In this document: positions 1 through 10,814 of the stretch, in pieces | How positions within the stretch are numbered: the first letter of the stretch is position 1 | How the letters are laid out: each line of letters starts with the position of its first letter | Assembly: GCF_023898315.1 (NCBI RefSeq) | Contig: NC_064616.1 | Coordinates: 543,917,602 to 543,981,601, forward strand | Reading direction: 5' to 3' | DNA from: Schistocerca nitens | Taxonomy: Eukaryota; Arthropoda; Insecta; Orthoptera; Acrididae | Length of the DNA: 64,000 nt | Position numbers and translations under genes: made by a program | Notes under the pieces: model-generated | The model's input: the letters and a program-made list of their open reading frames with translations, nothing else | Databases searched by the model: none | Told to the model about the DNA's origin: nothing

Positions 1-590
1 AATTGGACTATTCTCTCTCCAAAAGCCGCCATCTTGGAAGACGTCATGCGCTGTTTCCAAGGCTACATGCCGCCATCTTGGATCACGTCATCGCCGCCAT
101 CTTGAATAAATTTGACAAAAATGCAACGTGCGCTGAGACGAAGGTTGTCCCCCTACTCATATCCATTGATTGTATGGACCTTGTATATATTGGAAAACAC
201 TGACTGTTTGCCTGTAATACAGTATTAGGTATTGTCTATCTTCTTTATTGTAAAAAAAACTATTAACATGATTTTTTTGAATTGTTGTATAACATTCCTT
301 GAACGCAGCGTCCTTTAAGCACCCTATACGGGACGAGTGGGCAGGACTCCATATTGGCGACGAGGGCTTACAAACAAACCCGGCTCCAGACGACGGCGGA
401 ATATCTTGTGTTTTTTGCTGGGTCATTAATTTTCTTTTGTCTTTACTGTGCTGAGGCGTTTCTTTGCTTTAACAGTTTCTTGTCGCTTATGCTAATCATG
501 ATTTCAGGTGGGCGTTGCAGAAAATTTATTTGCTTTTGTCTTTATTTTGCTTGTTTGCCTTGTCTGTTTCTTTCATTTGTCTCTTCCTAC
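1..590 (+). other. Putative LTR/leader of the first Gypsy element
   Basis: This stretch precedes a degenerate Gypsy gag and has no credible coding capacity of its own. Its first 105 bases carry three copies of a GC-rich 12-mer. Bases 300-370 contain a leader-like segment including TTGGCGACGAGG, which resembles the spacer and primer-binding region of insect Gypsy elements. I infer an LTR 3' part plus leader. The LTR start lies outside the window or is too eroded to see, so the boundaries are not supported. Confidence 0.35.
25..104 (+). promoter_or_regulatory. Three YY1/Pho-like motifs
   Basis: GCCGCCATCTTG occurs at 25-36, 69-80 and 93-104. Its reverse complement contains the YY1/Pleiohomeotic-type core AAGATGGCGGC. 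The first two copies sit 44 bp apart and are each followed by ACGTCA (41-46 and 85-90), a CRE half-like site. Such clusters are typical of promoters and LTR U3 regions. Binding is inferred from motif match only. Confidence 0.35.
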
Positions 591-1016
591 ATGCCCACCC
601 CAAATGTCTCGCCCTCTGCTCACGCGCCACAGCCTCAAGCGTTAGATGCCACGTAGTTAATGCAGATGTTTCAATTCCAGACGCAGCTAATATCTGCACT
701 ACACAACACGGTGCAGCAGCTACTGGCCAACGCTACGTGCCTAAGGGAACCGGCACCACCTACAGCAACGCATACTTTTGTACCACCTTTTCGACAGTTT
801 AGTGAACAAGACGAGGAATGGCTCGAGTGCTCGTCTCAGTTTGAAACACACATCACCGTTCACAATGTACCAGGTACTGCGGAACTTTCATATCTGTTAC
901 CCACGTTAGGAAGTGCAGTCTGCCGCCTCATTCCAAAACTCTTTCCAAACGTCACTCCGAGTGAATTTGCTTATGACAAAGTTATGGAGTCACTAACTAT
1001 TATGAGCAACAAGTAA
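591..1016 (+). pseudogene. Gypsy gag remnant
   Basis: A gag-type polypeptide would start at the ATG at 591 (MPTPN...), meets a stop at 654-656, and continues in another frame to 1016. The remnant is Gln/Pro-rich and then has an aromatic block (FRQFSEQDEEW) and a hydrophobic capsid-like stretch, as in insect Gypsy Gag. Scattered gag or protease sense continues weakly past 1016 and on both sides of the SINE at 1373-1578. It is clearly non-functional. Confidence 0.55.
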
Positions 1017-1372
1017 ATGTGGTAGTAAGTAGGTATCAATTCTTTAATTGTAAAAAACGGTCAGAACAAACTTATCGGGAGTGAGTAATAGATTTGCAGG
1101 ATATGACAAGGAAATGCAAATTAAAATGTGATTGTGGTGCTTTATATTCAGATTTTATGTTGCGTGATGCGATCGTTTACAGTGTACCTGATGTCAAACT
1201 CAGACAACAGATTTTAATAGTCAGATCCATCATTTCAGCAGGTAGGGCAAATACTAGATCAGTACAATTCCGGTGTTTTGTCGGCTCATAGATTTGAGCA
1301 GCCTATTTGTGGGGTTGTGTCCCTTGTTTCCGATCGGCCCATTCGGTGGTGGCAAGGGCTCGCCACTATGAG

Positions 1373-1578
1373 ACTGGCCGTGCGGTAGCGTTCTCGCTTC
1401 CCACGCCCGGGTTGCCGGGTTCGATTCCCGATGGGTTCAGGGATTTTCTCTGCCTCGTGATGACTGGGTGTTGTGTGCTGTCTTTAGGTTAGTTAGGTTT
1501 AAGTAGTTCTAAGTTATAGGGGACTGATAACCATAGATGTTAAGTTCCATAGTGCTCAGAGCCATTTGAACCATTTTT
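1373..1578 (+). mobile_element. tRNA-derived SINE (type B head, type A tail)
   Basis: The tRNA-like head has a B box (GGTTCGATTCC near 1420-1430) that differs from the main SINE family here, while the body and tail (AGTTAGGTTTAAGTAGTTC onward, ending in TTTGAACCATTTTT) match that family. Flanking duplications GCCACTATGAG (1362-1372) and GCCACTATAAG (1579-1589) mark it as a discrete insertion into the Gypsy gag/protease region, oriented with its host. Confidence 0.85.
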
Positions 1579-1849
1579 GCCACTATAAGTAAACAACCTT
1601 CGACGCAGCGTAAGTAGTTAACTAAACAGGTGGCTACATACGCGAACAATGACAGTACTACATTCACGTGATTGTGAGAACATAATTGGTCTTGATTCAA
1701 CTGATTTGTTTGGCTTTAACGTCCAGGACAATGTGTTGTCAGTGTCTACCTTCCAGGAAAAAGACGGTGTAGCTAGTTTGCTAAAAGATTTGCCAGAACT
1801 CTTATCTGAAGGTTCAGACTAAGCTAAAAATTTTGTTCACATATTACGC

Positions 1850-2405
1850 TGAAACACAATGCTCGGCCTAACTTTTGCCGGGCCAGAACTGCCCCCATTG
1901 CATTACGGGACAAAGTCGTTGCTGAAATTAAGGAATTGCAAGATAACGGAGTAATTGCGCCCGTATCAGCTAGTCAGTTGGCAAGTCCACTGGTTTTTCT
2001 CCCCATACCTTCTGGTCGCATTCGCCTGTGTTGACTTTAAGTCTATAGCCAACCCACAAACAGTAATTGATACCTATCCATTGCCTCGCCCAGAGGATCT
2101 TTTGGACAAATTAGGCGGTGAACGCTACATTTCAAAACATGATTTGCGCGACGCGTATTTCAAATACCACTTGATGAAGACTCTCAAAAAGTGTGTGTAG
2201 TTAATACTCATTTGGGCTTGTTTAAATATTTGCGATTGCTTTTTGGCAGTGGTTCCGCAGCCGCCATTCTCCAACGGTATTTGGAATAGCTGACTGCACA
2301 AGTGCTCAACTGTTCAAACTATTTGGACGATATCGTCGTAACAGGTCATACACCTAAAGAACATATTGAAAATTTGCGTAGTTTGTTTCGTGTGTTATAT
2401 GAGGC
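1850..2405 (+). pseudogene. Gypsy reverse transcriptase remnant
   Basis: This encodes the front half of a Gypsy RT. Recognisable blocks in order are the N-terminal ELQDNGVI and SPLVF blocks, RLCVDFKSIA, YPLPRPEDLLDKL, SKHDLRDAY (palm motif A with catalytic Asp), and SNYLDDIVV (motif C, YLDD) near 2320. A stop follows the motif A block and a frameshift separates it from YLDD. After LRSLFRVLYEA the thumb, connection and nearly all of RNase H are absent. Confidence 0.75.
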
Positions 2406-3126
2406 TCAACATGGAAGTGTGGACGCGTTATCATGTATTCCGAGTAGCCCTGATACAAGACTTTGGCGCTTCTACTGCATCATGTTGTCACATCGTTGCA
2501 CATGATTTAGAATTGCTTCAATCTTTTTGCTAAACTACATGAAACTTGCACAGGCCACTGAACCTGTACTAGATTTGAACGTTTGGCTATCATACATTCG
2601 CACATCTTGGCCTCGTTCCTTGCATAGCATAAAGATCTCAGCAGTGTGACGATACTTTGCACGGCGGCATATCCATGCTGGACAGGAAGCTGTGATTATT
2701 GTTCAAAATGACAGTGGTCAGTCACGTGTGTTGATCCCTAAGGCGTTGCAAAAAAGAAGTGTTGCAGCTACTTCACCAAGGACACAGGAGCGTTGTTAGT
2801 ATATAACAGTTAGCGCGTCGATACTGTACTTGGCAGGGCATGGACACCCAAGTAGAACAGATGACGTGACCGTCCCGCGCATGTGCGGAAAATCCGTCCG
2901 CTTCACCGCAGAAATTCTTTGCTTGGCCGAAGTCATAATCACCATGGCAACGTATGCACATTGACTTCGCGGGACATTTTAGGATCACCCGTTTGTTGGT
3001 TGTAATTGACTCGTATAGCTAGTTTCCTTTTGCGATAACAATGAACTCGACGAAGTACCGTCGCAGAATTTAGGTGTTGCCATCGATTTTTTGCCTCAAA
3101 GGTTTACCCGAAGTAATAGTGTCAGA

Positions 3127-3300
3127 GCCGCGTTGAGTTGCCGCGCGGTTTAGGGAGCCATGCCACCGGCTGCGCTGTCCCTCCCGCCGGAGGTTCGACT
3201 CCTCCCTCGGGCATGTGTGTGTGTGTTGTCCTTAGCATAGATTAGTTTAAGTAATGTGTAAGTCTCAGCTGTTTGGTTCCTTAGGAATTTACACACACAC
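3127..3300 (+). mobile_element. tRNA-derived SINE (type C)
   Basis: The short tRNA-like head carries the B box GGTTCGACTCC and is followed by a brief body rich in GTGTGT and an ACACACAC end. It is flanked by a perfect 12-bp duplication, AATAGTGTCAGA at 3115-3126 and 3301-3312. It interrupts the Gypsy integrase core in the sense orientation. Confidence 0.85.
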
Positions 3301-3655
3301 AATAGTGTCAGACAATTGACCAAAGTTCACGGCCAATCAATTTGCAACATTCTGTGGACGCAATGACATACACCATCTAACCAGTGCACCTTTCCATCCA
3401 CAGTCAAACGGCAAAGCGCAACGTTTTGTTAGAACAGTCAAACATGAGACGGCCACACTTCTCTCCGTACACACCAGGGATCAAGCATTGCCACTGTTTC
3501 TCGCCTCATATAGTTCGCACCCACGAGATGGACCATCGCCGACGGAATTGCTTCAAAGCCGCCGCCATCGGACGGTGCACCACCTGCTCCACCCTCCTCA
3601 GTATCCGGCGCCGATGGAAGGCCGCAAGTATCACTTCGCGCTGCATGATATTATC

Positions 3656-3827
3656 AAAAAAATGTTCAAATGTGTGTGAATTCTTAAGCTTACACACTAC
3701 TTAACCTAAAGAATCTTACGGACAAACACAGACACCCATGCCCGAGGGAGGACTCGAACCTCCGCCAGGACGAGCCGCACAGGCCATGACTGCAGCGCCT
3801 AAGACCGCTCGGCTAATCCCGCGCGGC
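3656..3827 (-). mobile_element. tRNA-derived SINE (type C), inverted
   Basis: This is a reverse-strand copy of the same SINE family as 3127-3300; the complement of its B box, GGACTCGAACC, is visible near 3748-3760. CATGATATT with a trailing NTC is duplicated at 3644-3655 and 3828-3839, one mismatch apart. The insertion separates the integrase core from its C-terminal segment. Confidence 0.8.
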
Positions 3828-4385
3828 CATGATATTGTCTTTTACAGGGTTTCTGACGGCAGCAGACGGTGGGCGCGGGGCGAGATCGTCTGTCGACTTG
3901 GAAGTTGCTTGTATGTTCTTTATGGTCCAGATTGCTTGCAGCGCCCCCATCAAAATCAACTTCACCTCTGTCATGTACACCATAATCTTTCAGTCTCTCT
4001 TCCTCCAGATTCACGGGTCCACAGGGCAGCGTGGCCACTGCAGGCACCATAGAGTATCATCATGACACCGAGGGACGACACCATGGAGACGGAGCATTCG
4101 CCTCCTCCGCCTCCTCTCGTCCTACCCATGTACCCGCCCACACCTCAGCAGTCGCCGCGTACTTCAGATTTTAGCATTCAGGTCTTTGTTACAAAACTTG
4201 TTCATTTCCCTTTAACAGTAAATTCTAAACTATTATAGATATAATATCAAGTGTTATTGGGGTCACCATTACAAATTATGAAGGATGATGGATTTAAATT
4301 ACTGTTGCTTCATTTTCTGAATTACTACACAATTTAAAAGTTTTCACAGATGTTGCTACGTCTTCCTGCTCACATTCGCAATTCT

Positions 4386-4615
4386 TGGTCTCGCAGTCGC
4401 GTTCTCCCTTTCCGAACATGGGGGCACGGCTTCGATTCCCGGCCTGGTCAGGGATATTCACCTACCTCGAGATGACTGGGTGTTTTTGTTGTCCTCATCA
4501 TTTCATCATCATCCATGAAAGTGGCAAGATTGGAGTGAGTAAATGTTGGGACTTTGTACGGGCTGTGATAACAGCGCAGTTGAGCGCCCCAAAAAACCAA
4601 ATATCATCATCATCC
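4386..4615 (+). mobile_element. tRNA-derived SINE (type D)
   Basis: A tRNA-like head with B box GCTTCGATTCCC is followed by GGTCAGGGATATTCACC, a unique body, and an ATCATCATCATCC end, a trinucleotide tail rather than poly-A. The body also contains an internal TCATCATCATCC. No clear target duplication was found, so the ends are approximate. Confidence 0.65.
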
Positions 4616-5336
4616 CTGGCCACAAACGGCTTCTGTGGGCTTTCCATATGAAGTAGGTTGTTGTCTGTCTTACTCGCACACTACAGCTCTTAGGCCTTAT
4701 TCAGCACAAAAGATGGCTTTGAATTTCCCATCTTTGTGGCACACGGTCCTGGACGACAGCGTAAGTTTCATAATTCCTGAAGGCTGACTATTTCGGCCAC
4801 ATATTTAAATGAGAGCGAAATGCTCGTTAACTCACCCACCTCCACTTCATAACATGTTGGCGTGCCATATATATTATGAAGTAGCACCCAAATTTACAAG
4901 ACACAAATTCATAATAGAATGACATAGATATCCTAAGCGCAAGATCAACAGTGTAATTTTTTATGATGCTGTTGATGCAGCATGCTTTAAATTTAAAGGA
5001 ACTTATATCTAACATATATTATGAATTGCGCCATATTAATTAAATGCCAAATAAAACTATACATTTATCAAAATCGACTGAAATGAAGCAGAAATATCAG
5101 TGCCGCTGGGCTCACTTTCATAGAACCTTTCTGTCACAACTAAGTCTCCAGCGGCTCTCCACACATTCGGAATCGAGTACCCCCACCGAAATCCTGTTTG
5201 GCTGTGCATTTCATCGCCAACGTTTTTCGGGATCAAGTCTGTAGAAATTAGAATCGGATGTAGATTCCAGAAAACGAACACATTCCAAATCCACCCAGGA
5301 TCTGCACTGAACGCTTCCTCCAGTGGAATCGATACA
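4616..5336. other. No recognised feature
   Basis: AT-rich sequence with only short random ORFs. I see no protein family, repeat structure or RNA here. Confidence 0.5.
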
Positions 5337-5537
5337 GCCGGCCGCTGTGGCTGAGCGGTTCTAGGCGCTTCAGTCCAGCACCGCGCAGTTGCTGCGGTCG
5401 TGGGTTCAAATCCTGCTTCGTTCATGGATGTGTGTGATGTCCTTAGGCTAGTTAGGTTTACGTAGTTCTAAGTCTAGGGGACTGATGACCTCAGATGTTA
5501 AGTCCCATAGTTCTTACAGCCATTTGAACCATTTTTT
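5337..5537 (+). mobile_element. tRNA-derived SINE (type A)
   Basis: This is a full-length copy of the main SINE of the window. The A-box region is TGGCTGAGCGG, the B box is a mutated GGTTCAAATCC, and the body carries GTGATGTCCTTAGG and GGGGACTGATGACC. It ends in TTTGAACCATTTTTT. An 11-bp perfect duplication GAATCGATACA flanks it at 5326-5336 and 5538-5548. Confidence 0.92.
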
Positions 5538-5548
5538 GAATCGATACA

Positions 5549-8020
5549 AACAGATCTAAACCACACAGTAAACAACTGATTTACAGCATTTGCAAGATGG
5601 TCGTAAGTTCTACATTGATCCTGACACGTTATTCAAGTCGCACTAGAGACATGCATTTCGTGACAGATTCCCAATCGACTTAATCGGCAAATTAATAGTT
5701 CCTTTTAATTTAAATAAATCGCTTCGACTCAAAACTAACAACAAATATGAAGGAACCTCACCCCTCGTTTAATTCCGTGCAGTGAAGCTGCGTACACAAA
5801 TCGGTACTCCATACAACAATAAATTATTCTCTCAAAATATTCTCAGATATGTAGGTAAACATACATCTATCTTCCTAGGTAAGCATTATTATTTTCAATT
5901 TAGCAAATTTCTCCAACCTACACGCACCCATACTGGTGTGACCATAACTTATAATTTGGAAATTACAACAAACATAAATCCATCTAAACACTTTAGCGTA
6001 GCAAGATACATACTAAAACGGAACTTGTTGTACCGATCCAATGTTTTATTAAATTGCTAGCACGCAGAAATTATTAGCAAGAATTTCTTCTCTTGCAGGT
6101 AATACCTCAGCTGGTGTCCAAAAGGAGAGAATGGACTAAACAGTGTTATTTATTGAATTTTTTTCTGTTGCATACCACGTTTCCCATTTTCCTTTCCTTT
6201 GTGCGGCCTGGACGGTATAAATGAGTGAGTGTGTGAACTAGCAGAAAGCTTTAGGCACAGATTGTAACACTGCATGAATGGTCGTTCTGGGTTAGGGTAG
6301 TACCAACTCCCCAAGTGTGAACAAGTTTAGCAGAGACCAAGTTTGCAGGTCAGGGCAAAGATGTCACGAAGGCGCGCTTATTGGCTCTGTCAGGTCGACG
6401 CGTCACCCCCACCACGTTTGTAAGCGGAACGGTTAGGCGAATTCGGTTAGAGGAGGACTTGTTCGTGGGTCGTGGTGCTGGACAGACATGGAGACGCAGC
6501 TCCCGTTTTGGTAATGTTAACATAGGTATTCGATTGTCTGAAATCTGCTCTGTAATGAAGTCCATATGTTGAAATCAGGTGCGAAATTACCACTGAACCC
6601 CTTAAGGGAATTGATTTTCTTAATTTACTCGAATTTCAGTAGACCTTGCGTTACTGCCTTCTTCAGGCAACGCACCATGTGCCTTAAGCTCACGGTCACG
6701 TTTTTGCTCTGTGCTTAACGGAAATTAACTCATTCAATGTATTTTAATCTTCTCTTCCATTTACAGTAATATTTTGGTTTTTTTATTTATTTTCCATATG
6801 TTTTCTTTGTGAACTTGCTTTCGCGCCACGTGGTCGGTTGGAAGAACCGCCGCATTGATAAATTGTAGTTTCGGTCTGAAAATATATTGTACACGATGAA
6901 TAATCATACCATTGTGAGCGAGTGTAAAGTAGGGAAGGTATACTCGTGTGTGTCCATGTTTATCTGGGTTTCTGTTGGCTACTGAAACTTGGCCATGTGG
7001 GTTGAACAGCATTGAAGTGATGTTTCTTGTGCACCCCCATAACGAGTTGATTTGTTGGCGATGTTGTGCGTTAAGTAAAATACTCGTGCCACTAGAAAAA
7101 TTATCGGATATTAATGCCCTCTGACTTGATAAAGATTTGCGAAATACTCTTCCACCCTGACCTAGTTTTGCTTGTATTGTATTTGCGGAACTTGTTCTGA
7201 GTAATCTATAGTAACTGAATGTAATAACCGAGGGTTTAGGTATAATTGTGCGGTTGTATAGAATTTCATTGAAGCCATGTCTGCGCTCGTCTGTCCCATT
7301 CCATAATTACGTGGCGAAACTGAACCATGATAACTAGAGACCGGTTTTGATGATGTACATTGCAAGAGAAACACGTCTAGTTGTTGAAATACCATCGGTT
7401 CTGAATAAATATCAATTAATCTCTACCCTCGACTGATTATTTAATCCTTCCATCATAAAGAATAGGTGGCAGTCAGTACCACAGTCGAATTCTGGGTCAT
7501 GAAAGCAAATAAAAGCTATATAATGCCTATTAAGCCCTGTATGGGTGCCTTCTGTAGTGGTTAAAAAAAATGCTTTATCCGTTGCATTCAGATTTCTACC
7601 GGTTCGTTGAAACCATCCGCTAGAAATTATTAATACCCAGCTGTAACTCGCAGGGGCCAGTAATTTCGTGGACCACACAAATTTCAGAAACCATTTACTA
7701 CAGACGGTAGCTTGCAGGAGCGGTAGGACATGTCAAGCGACGGTAATCTACCTACTTAGGTGGACTTATACCAACACCAGTACTGGGAGGATACGTTGCA
7801 ATACTCATGAATAAATCCTTTCTATACCCCCAAAAACCTAAGTTATATGCATACTGTACACTGATTTTTGACTTGATATCGTTTACCAAGTAACTGAGTT
7901 TTCAGAACTCCTCGCACCCAAATGTGTGTCTTAATTATCTCTTCATAATTGCATAGACCTAGTGCCAAAAATTCTTGTGCGACGGAACAACAAACAATCT
8001 ACAATATATCCTGAAGTAAA
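5549..8020. other. No recognised feature (long unassigned stretch)
   Basis: About 2.5 kb of mostly AT-rich DNA with many short ORFs, none resembling a protein I know. Because it lies 3' of the reverse-strand Gypsy at 8.0-10.7 kb, its right part could contain the eroded 3' LTR of that element, but I cannot show an LTR boundary or a match to another part of the window. Confidence 0.4.
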
Positions 8021-8399
8021 ACATTGCAAAATACCCCTCCAAATAATCTTTTACTCTAAACACAGACATACTTATTTCTTAGCCTACTTTCCCCTTCTGA
8101 AAGTACAGTCTCCATTTTGTCACATTCGTTACTCCTAGAAGTTTTCCTGAAACAGTGTATTCGAATCGGTAGGCAGTAGGGTGCGGTCATTCTGCCACTA
8201 CAAATGGCCTATAGTATAGCTCAAACAACTGCTTTTAGTTCTTCATCCACTTCGCTTGACTTTTCTCTCGTACATACTAGGACTTTGTCTTCAATTTTTT
8301 ATTTAATTCGTTTGTACCGCCTATCATGCCGTTTCTTCCTTTCCGCTGCCGACTTTTCATACGGAATTATACCGCCTGCTCCCTCTCAGCGCACCACTC

Positions 8400-9409
8400 A
8401 GCCAGGCGCTGCGGGAACTCGACAATTTCCGTTAATACCGTAGGAATTTCTGTTTGACTCCCGTCATCACCTCCAAGCGCGAATATCCAGTTGTGTTACG
8501 TTTTACGCTGTTTAGAACGTCCTCAAGTGAACGTACTTATTCCACCCACTTCGAGTGTGTATCTTTCGCGTAAGGCCAACACAGCCATCCAACTTCTCGC
8601 ACATACCACCCGCAAGGGCTACTCGCCGGGAAATACACGGATATTTTAGAGCGTTTTATATCCTAGTCGTTCATAAATTTGTTCCAAACATTTCATGTAA
8701 ACTGAGATCCGTTGTCAGATAATAGCCTTTCTGGTTTGATAACGTTTTTAAAGAAATCCTTTTCTAACTGTTCTATCAGTGTCTTGCTGTTAGCTTTCCG
8801 TATCGGATTATGCTTAATAAATTTTGAAAAGAGGTCCACAACAACAAATGTGTACTTCATACCGCCACGGCCTGTGGGCAGTGGGCCAAAATTTTCAACC
8901 GCCAGTAACTCTCCTACCTTGGTTGGTATTATACTTTGCATTTCCCATCGTTGAGTTGTAGTGCAATATTTTACTCGCTGACATCGCTCACAGTCGGCCA
9001 GCTGTGCGTGTAGTCGTCTGGCGAGGTAATTAATATGGATGTATTGCTCTATAAGTTCCGTGTATTTCTGGGCACCGTAATGACAGTGACATACATTCAC
9101 GTAATCTATCACCTGTTCCACGTATTTGTCTGGGAACCACAGTCTCCAGTGATCCGTCTTCTCGTCTCTTCTGTGAAACAGCCCACCCTTGGGGATCCTG
9201 ATATAGCGGGGTATCTTTCCGTAGCCCTTGCTGTCAAAGTTGATTTTGATGTTGTTCAGTTCAAAGTCATCGTTTGGTACTCTCCGCATATCCCTGCAGC
9301 CAGCACGACTTTCCTTCTGCCCCGATACTGGTTTCATGTACAGCAGCTGAAATCCGTTCTTTGCCTCCTCCCCTTCACTGTCTTCCTCTCCAAAGGGAAG
9401 CCGCGACAT
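8400..9409 (-). pseudogene. Gypsy integrase remnant
   Basis: An open stretch of 238 codons (9409-8693) covers the HHCC zinc finger (CHCHYGAQKYTELI followed by CERCQRVKYC) and the core start, where the usual VDxFGPLP is VENFGPLP and the first catalytic Asp is replaced. VVVDLFSKFIK follows, then LLSDNGSQFT with the second Asp. Beyond 8693 only out-of-frame pieces remain, such as KKRHDRRYK and KVLVCTREKSSEVDEELK near 8250-8350, which resemble the C-terminal domain. Altered catalytic residues and stops make it inactive. Confidence 0.8.
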
Positions 9410-9464
9410 AGCATCGGCAATACTATTCTCGGTCCCTTTAATGTAGCGAATCTGGTAACTTAGT

Positions 9465-10138
9465 GCTGCAAGAACGTTACCCAGCGCATCAAACGGTCGT
9501 TTAGTATTCTATAGTCTTGCAGAAAGCTAAGGGCCTTATGGTCAGATAGTACAGTTACCTCTCTACCTTCCAAATACACACGAAGCTTTTACAATCTGTA
9601 CACGATTGCAAGCAGCTCCTTCTCTGATAAGCTATACCCGTGTTCGTGTTTGTTGAGTATGGTTCAAATGGTTCAAATGGCTCTGAGCACTATGCGACTT
9701 AACTTCTGAGGTCATCAGTCACCTAGAGCTTAGAACTAATTAAACCTAACTAACCTAAGGACATCACACACATCCATGCCCGAGGCAGGATTCGAACCTG
9801 CGACCGGAGCGGTCGCTCGGCTCCAGACTGTAGCGCCTAGAATCGCTCGGTCACTCCGGCCGGCTGTTGAGTATGCAGCTGGCGAAAGCCACACACCGGT
9901 GTTGTATCTTCCCGTCGATTTCTTTTTCTTGCAAGATTTCGCAGCCTATCCCATAATCTGATCTGTCCGACGACAAACAGAACGGAAGTGTCATGCCGGA
10001 ATAATTGAGCATCTTACTCGCACCCAGTTTATCCTTTATGTTCTGAAATTCCCTTTCACTTTCCTCGGCCCATTTCCAGGATGTGTTTTTCTTTAATAAT
10101 TTACATAAATTTTCGTTACTCATTCTTCCATCCCCCAA
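9465..10138 (-). pseudogene. Gypsy RNase H remnant, split by a SINE
   Basis: The sense begins with the connection region (WAEESEREFQNIKDKL) and runs into the RNase H start (LSSDRSDYGIGCEIL, with the first catalytic Asp altered in context). The SINE at 9662-9864 then interrupts at RCVAFASCILN. After the SINE the reading resumes with YSLSEKELLAIVY (the catalytic Glu block) and VTVLSDHKALSF (the Asp block). Frame changes and stops follow. Confidence 0.75.
9662..9864 (-). mobile_element. tRNA-derived SINE (type A), inverted
   Basis: Reverse-strand full-length copy; the complement of the B box reads GGATTCGAACC near 9787. A perfect 11-bp duplication TGTTGAGTATG lies at 9651-9661 and 9865-9875. 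It sits inside the RNase H of the reverse-strand Gypsy, so it shares that element's orientation. Confidence 0.93.
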
Positions 10139-10349
10139 GGATTTTCAGTAAAACCAACGTAATCCGTGGTATGTTTTTAATTGCTTTCTGTTGGTTGGCC
10201 TTTCACAATCCGTGATTGATTTTAGTTTCAGTGTACTAGGTAAAATTCCCTCAGAATTTCCGCTCGGACAAATTCGCATTTGGCAATCTTTAATGTCATC
10301 CCTCCTGTTCTTAAGACCACAAACATTACCTCCAGCAGTTTACAGTGTT

Positions 10350-10740
10350 CGTATCAGGACCCCGTCGCTATTAAAATGTCGTCCACATAGATCACCAACT
10401 TACTCATTATGCGTTCTCGTAAAACATGGCTTAGCGCTCCCACAAATACTGCCACTGAAATCGTGAGGCCGAACGGTACAACCTTAAACCGGTAGCTTCG
10501 TCCTTCGAATAAGAACGCTGTGTATTGTCTGCTTTCTTCTGCCAATGGGATTTACCGAAATCCTGAATTCAAGTCAACACTAGTCATGAATTTTATGTTC
10601 CTGAACTTTTGCATCAGTTCCGTCACATTACCAGACTGGACGCTCACGTGTGCGCCCACTTCTGGGACGGTAGCTGCGCTGGTGTAACTCGAAGCGGCTC
10701 CCTCAGCAGCCTCATTACTGTGAAGCGCTTACGTTTGACT
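10350..10740 (-). pseudogene. Gypsy RT remnant
   Basis: Reverse-strand reading gives the palm motif A block (SVDLNSGF), then YTAFLFEGRSYRFKVVPFGL (the fingers/palm block with the usual VPFGL), and LVIYVDDILIATGS containing the catalytic YVDD. A premature stop lies after the motif A block. The N-terminal part, before SQKWAHT, is only faintly recognisable in other frames. Confidence 0.8.
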
Positions 10741-10814
10741 ACTAACTTAATCGCATTAATCATTCGACCCTCTACAATACCATTTATAGCATTAAATGAA
10801 CAATTTGGTAGTTC

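Larger units (their letters stand above)
2630..4062 (+). pseudogene. Gypsy integrase remnant, split by two SINEs
   Basis: The reading sense starts with an HHCC-type zinc-binding region. The core domain is announced by MHIDFAG near 2953, then the block containing the second catalytic Asp is broken by a SINE at 3127-3300. After it come FHPQSNGKAQRF, which leads to the third acidic block, and a C-terminal block (RWARGEIV, PDCLQRPHQNQL) after a second SINE at 3656-3827. Premature stops, including one just after the second Asp, show that it is dead. Both SINEs have target duplications, so the ancestral frame can be followed across them. Confidence 0.7.
591..4165 (+). mobile_element. Gypsy-type LTR retrotransposon, degenerate
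   Basis: Gag-like, reverse transcriptase and integrase fragments follow in Gypsy order on the + strand, with many stops and frameshifts. SINEs interrupt it at 1373-1578, 3127-3300 and 3656-3827. Much of the RT and the RNase H is missing: coding sense jumps near 2405 from just after the RT YLDD region straight to a stretch resembling the end of RNase H (VDALS). Proline-rich sequence at 4065-4165 looks like the pol C-terminal end. No 3' LTR was recognised. Confidence 0.75.
8030..10740 (-). mobile_element. Second Gypsy element, pol region, degenerate
   Basis: On the minus strand, RT (10740-10350), RNase H (10138-9465, split by a SINE) and integrase (9409 to about 8100) appear in Gypsy order. 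Gag and protease are absent on the 5' side: about 75 bp beyond the RT start the repeat R1 begins. Stops and frameshifts occur throughout, but several hundred-residue stretches remain readable, so it is younger than the first Gypsy. Its residues differ clearly from the element at 0.6-4.2 kb. Confidence 0.8.
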
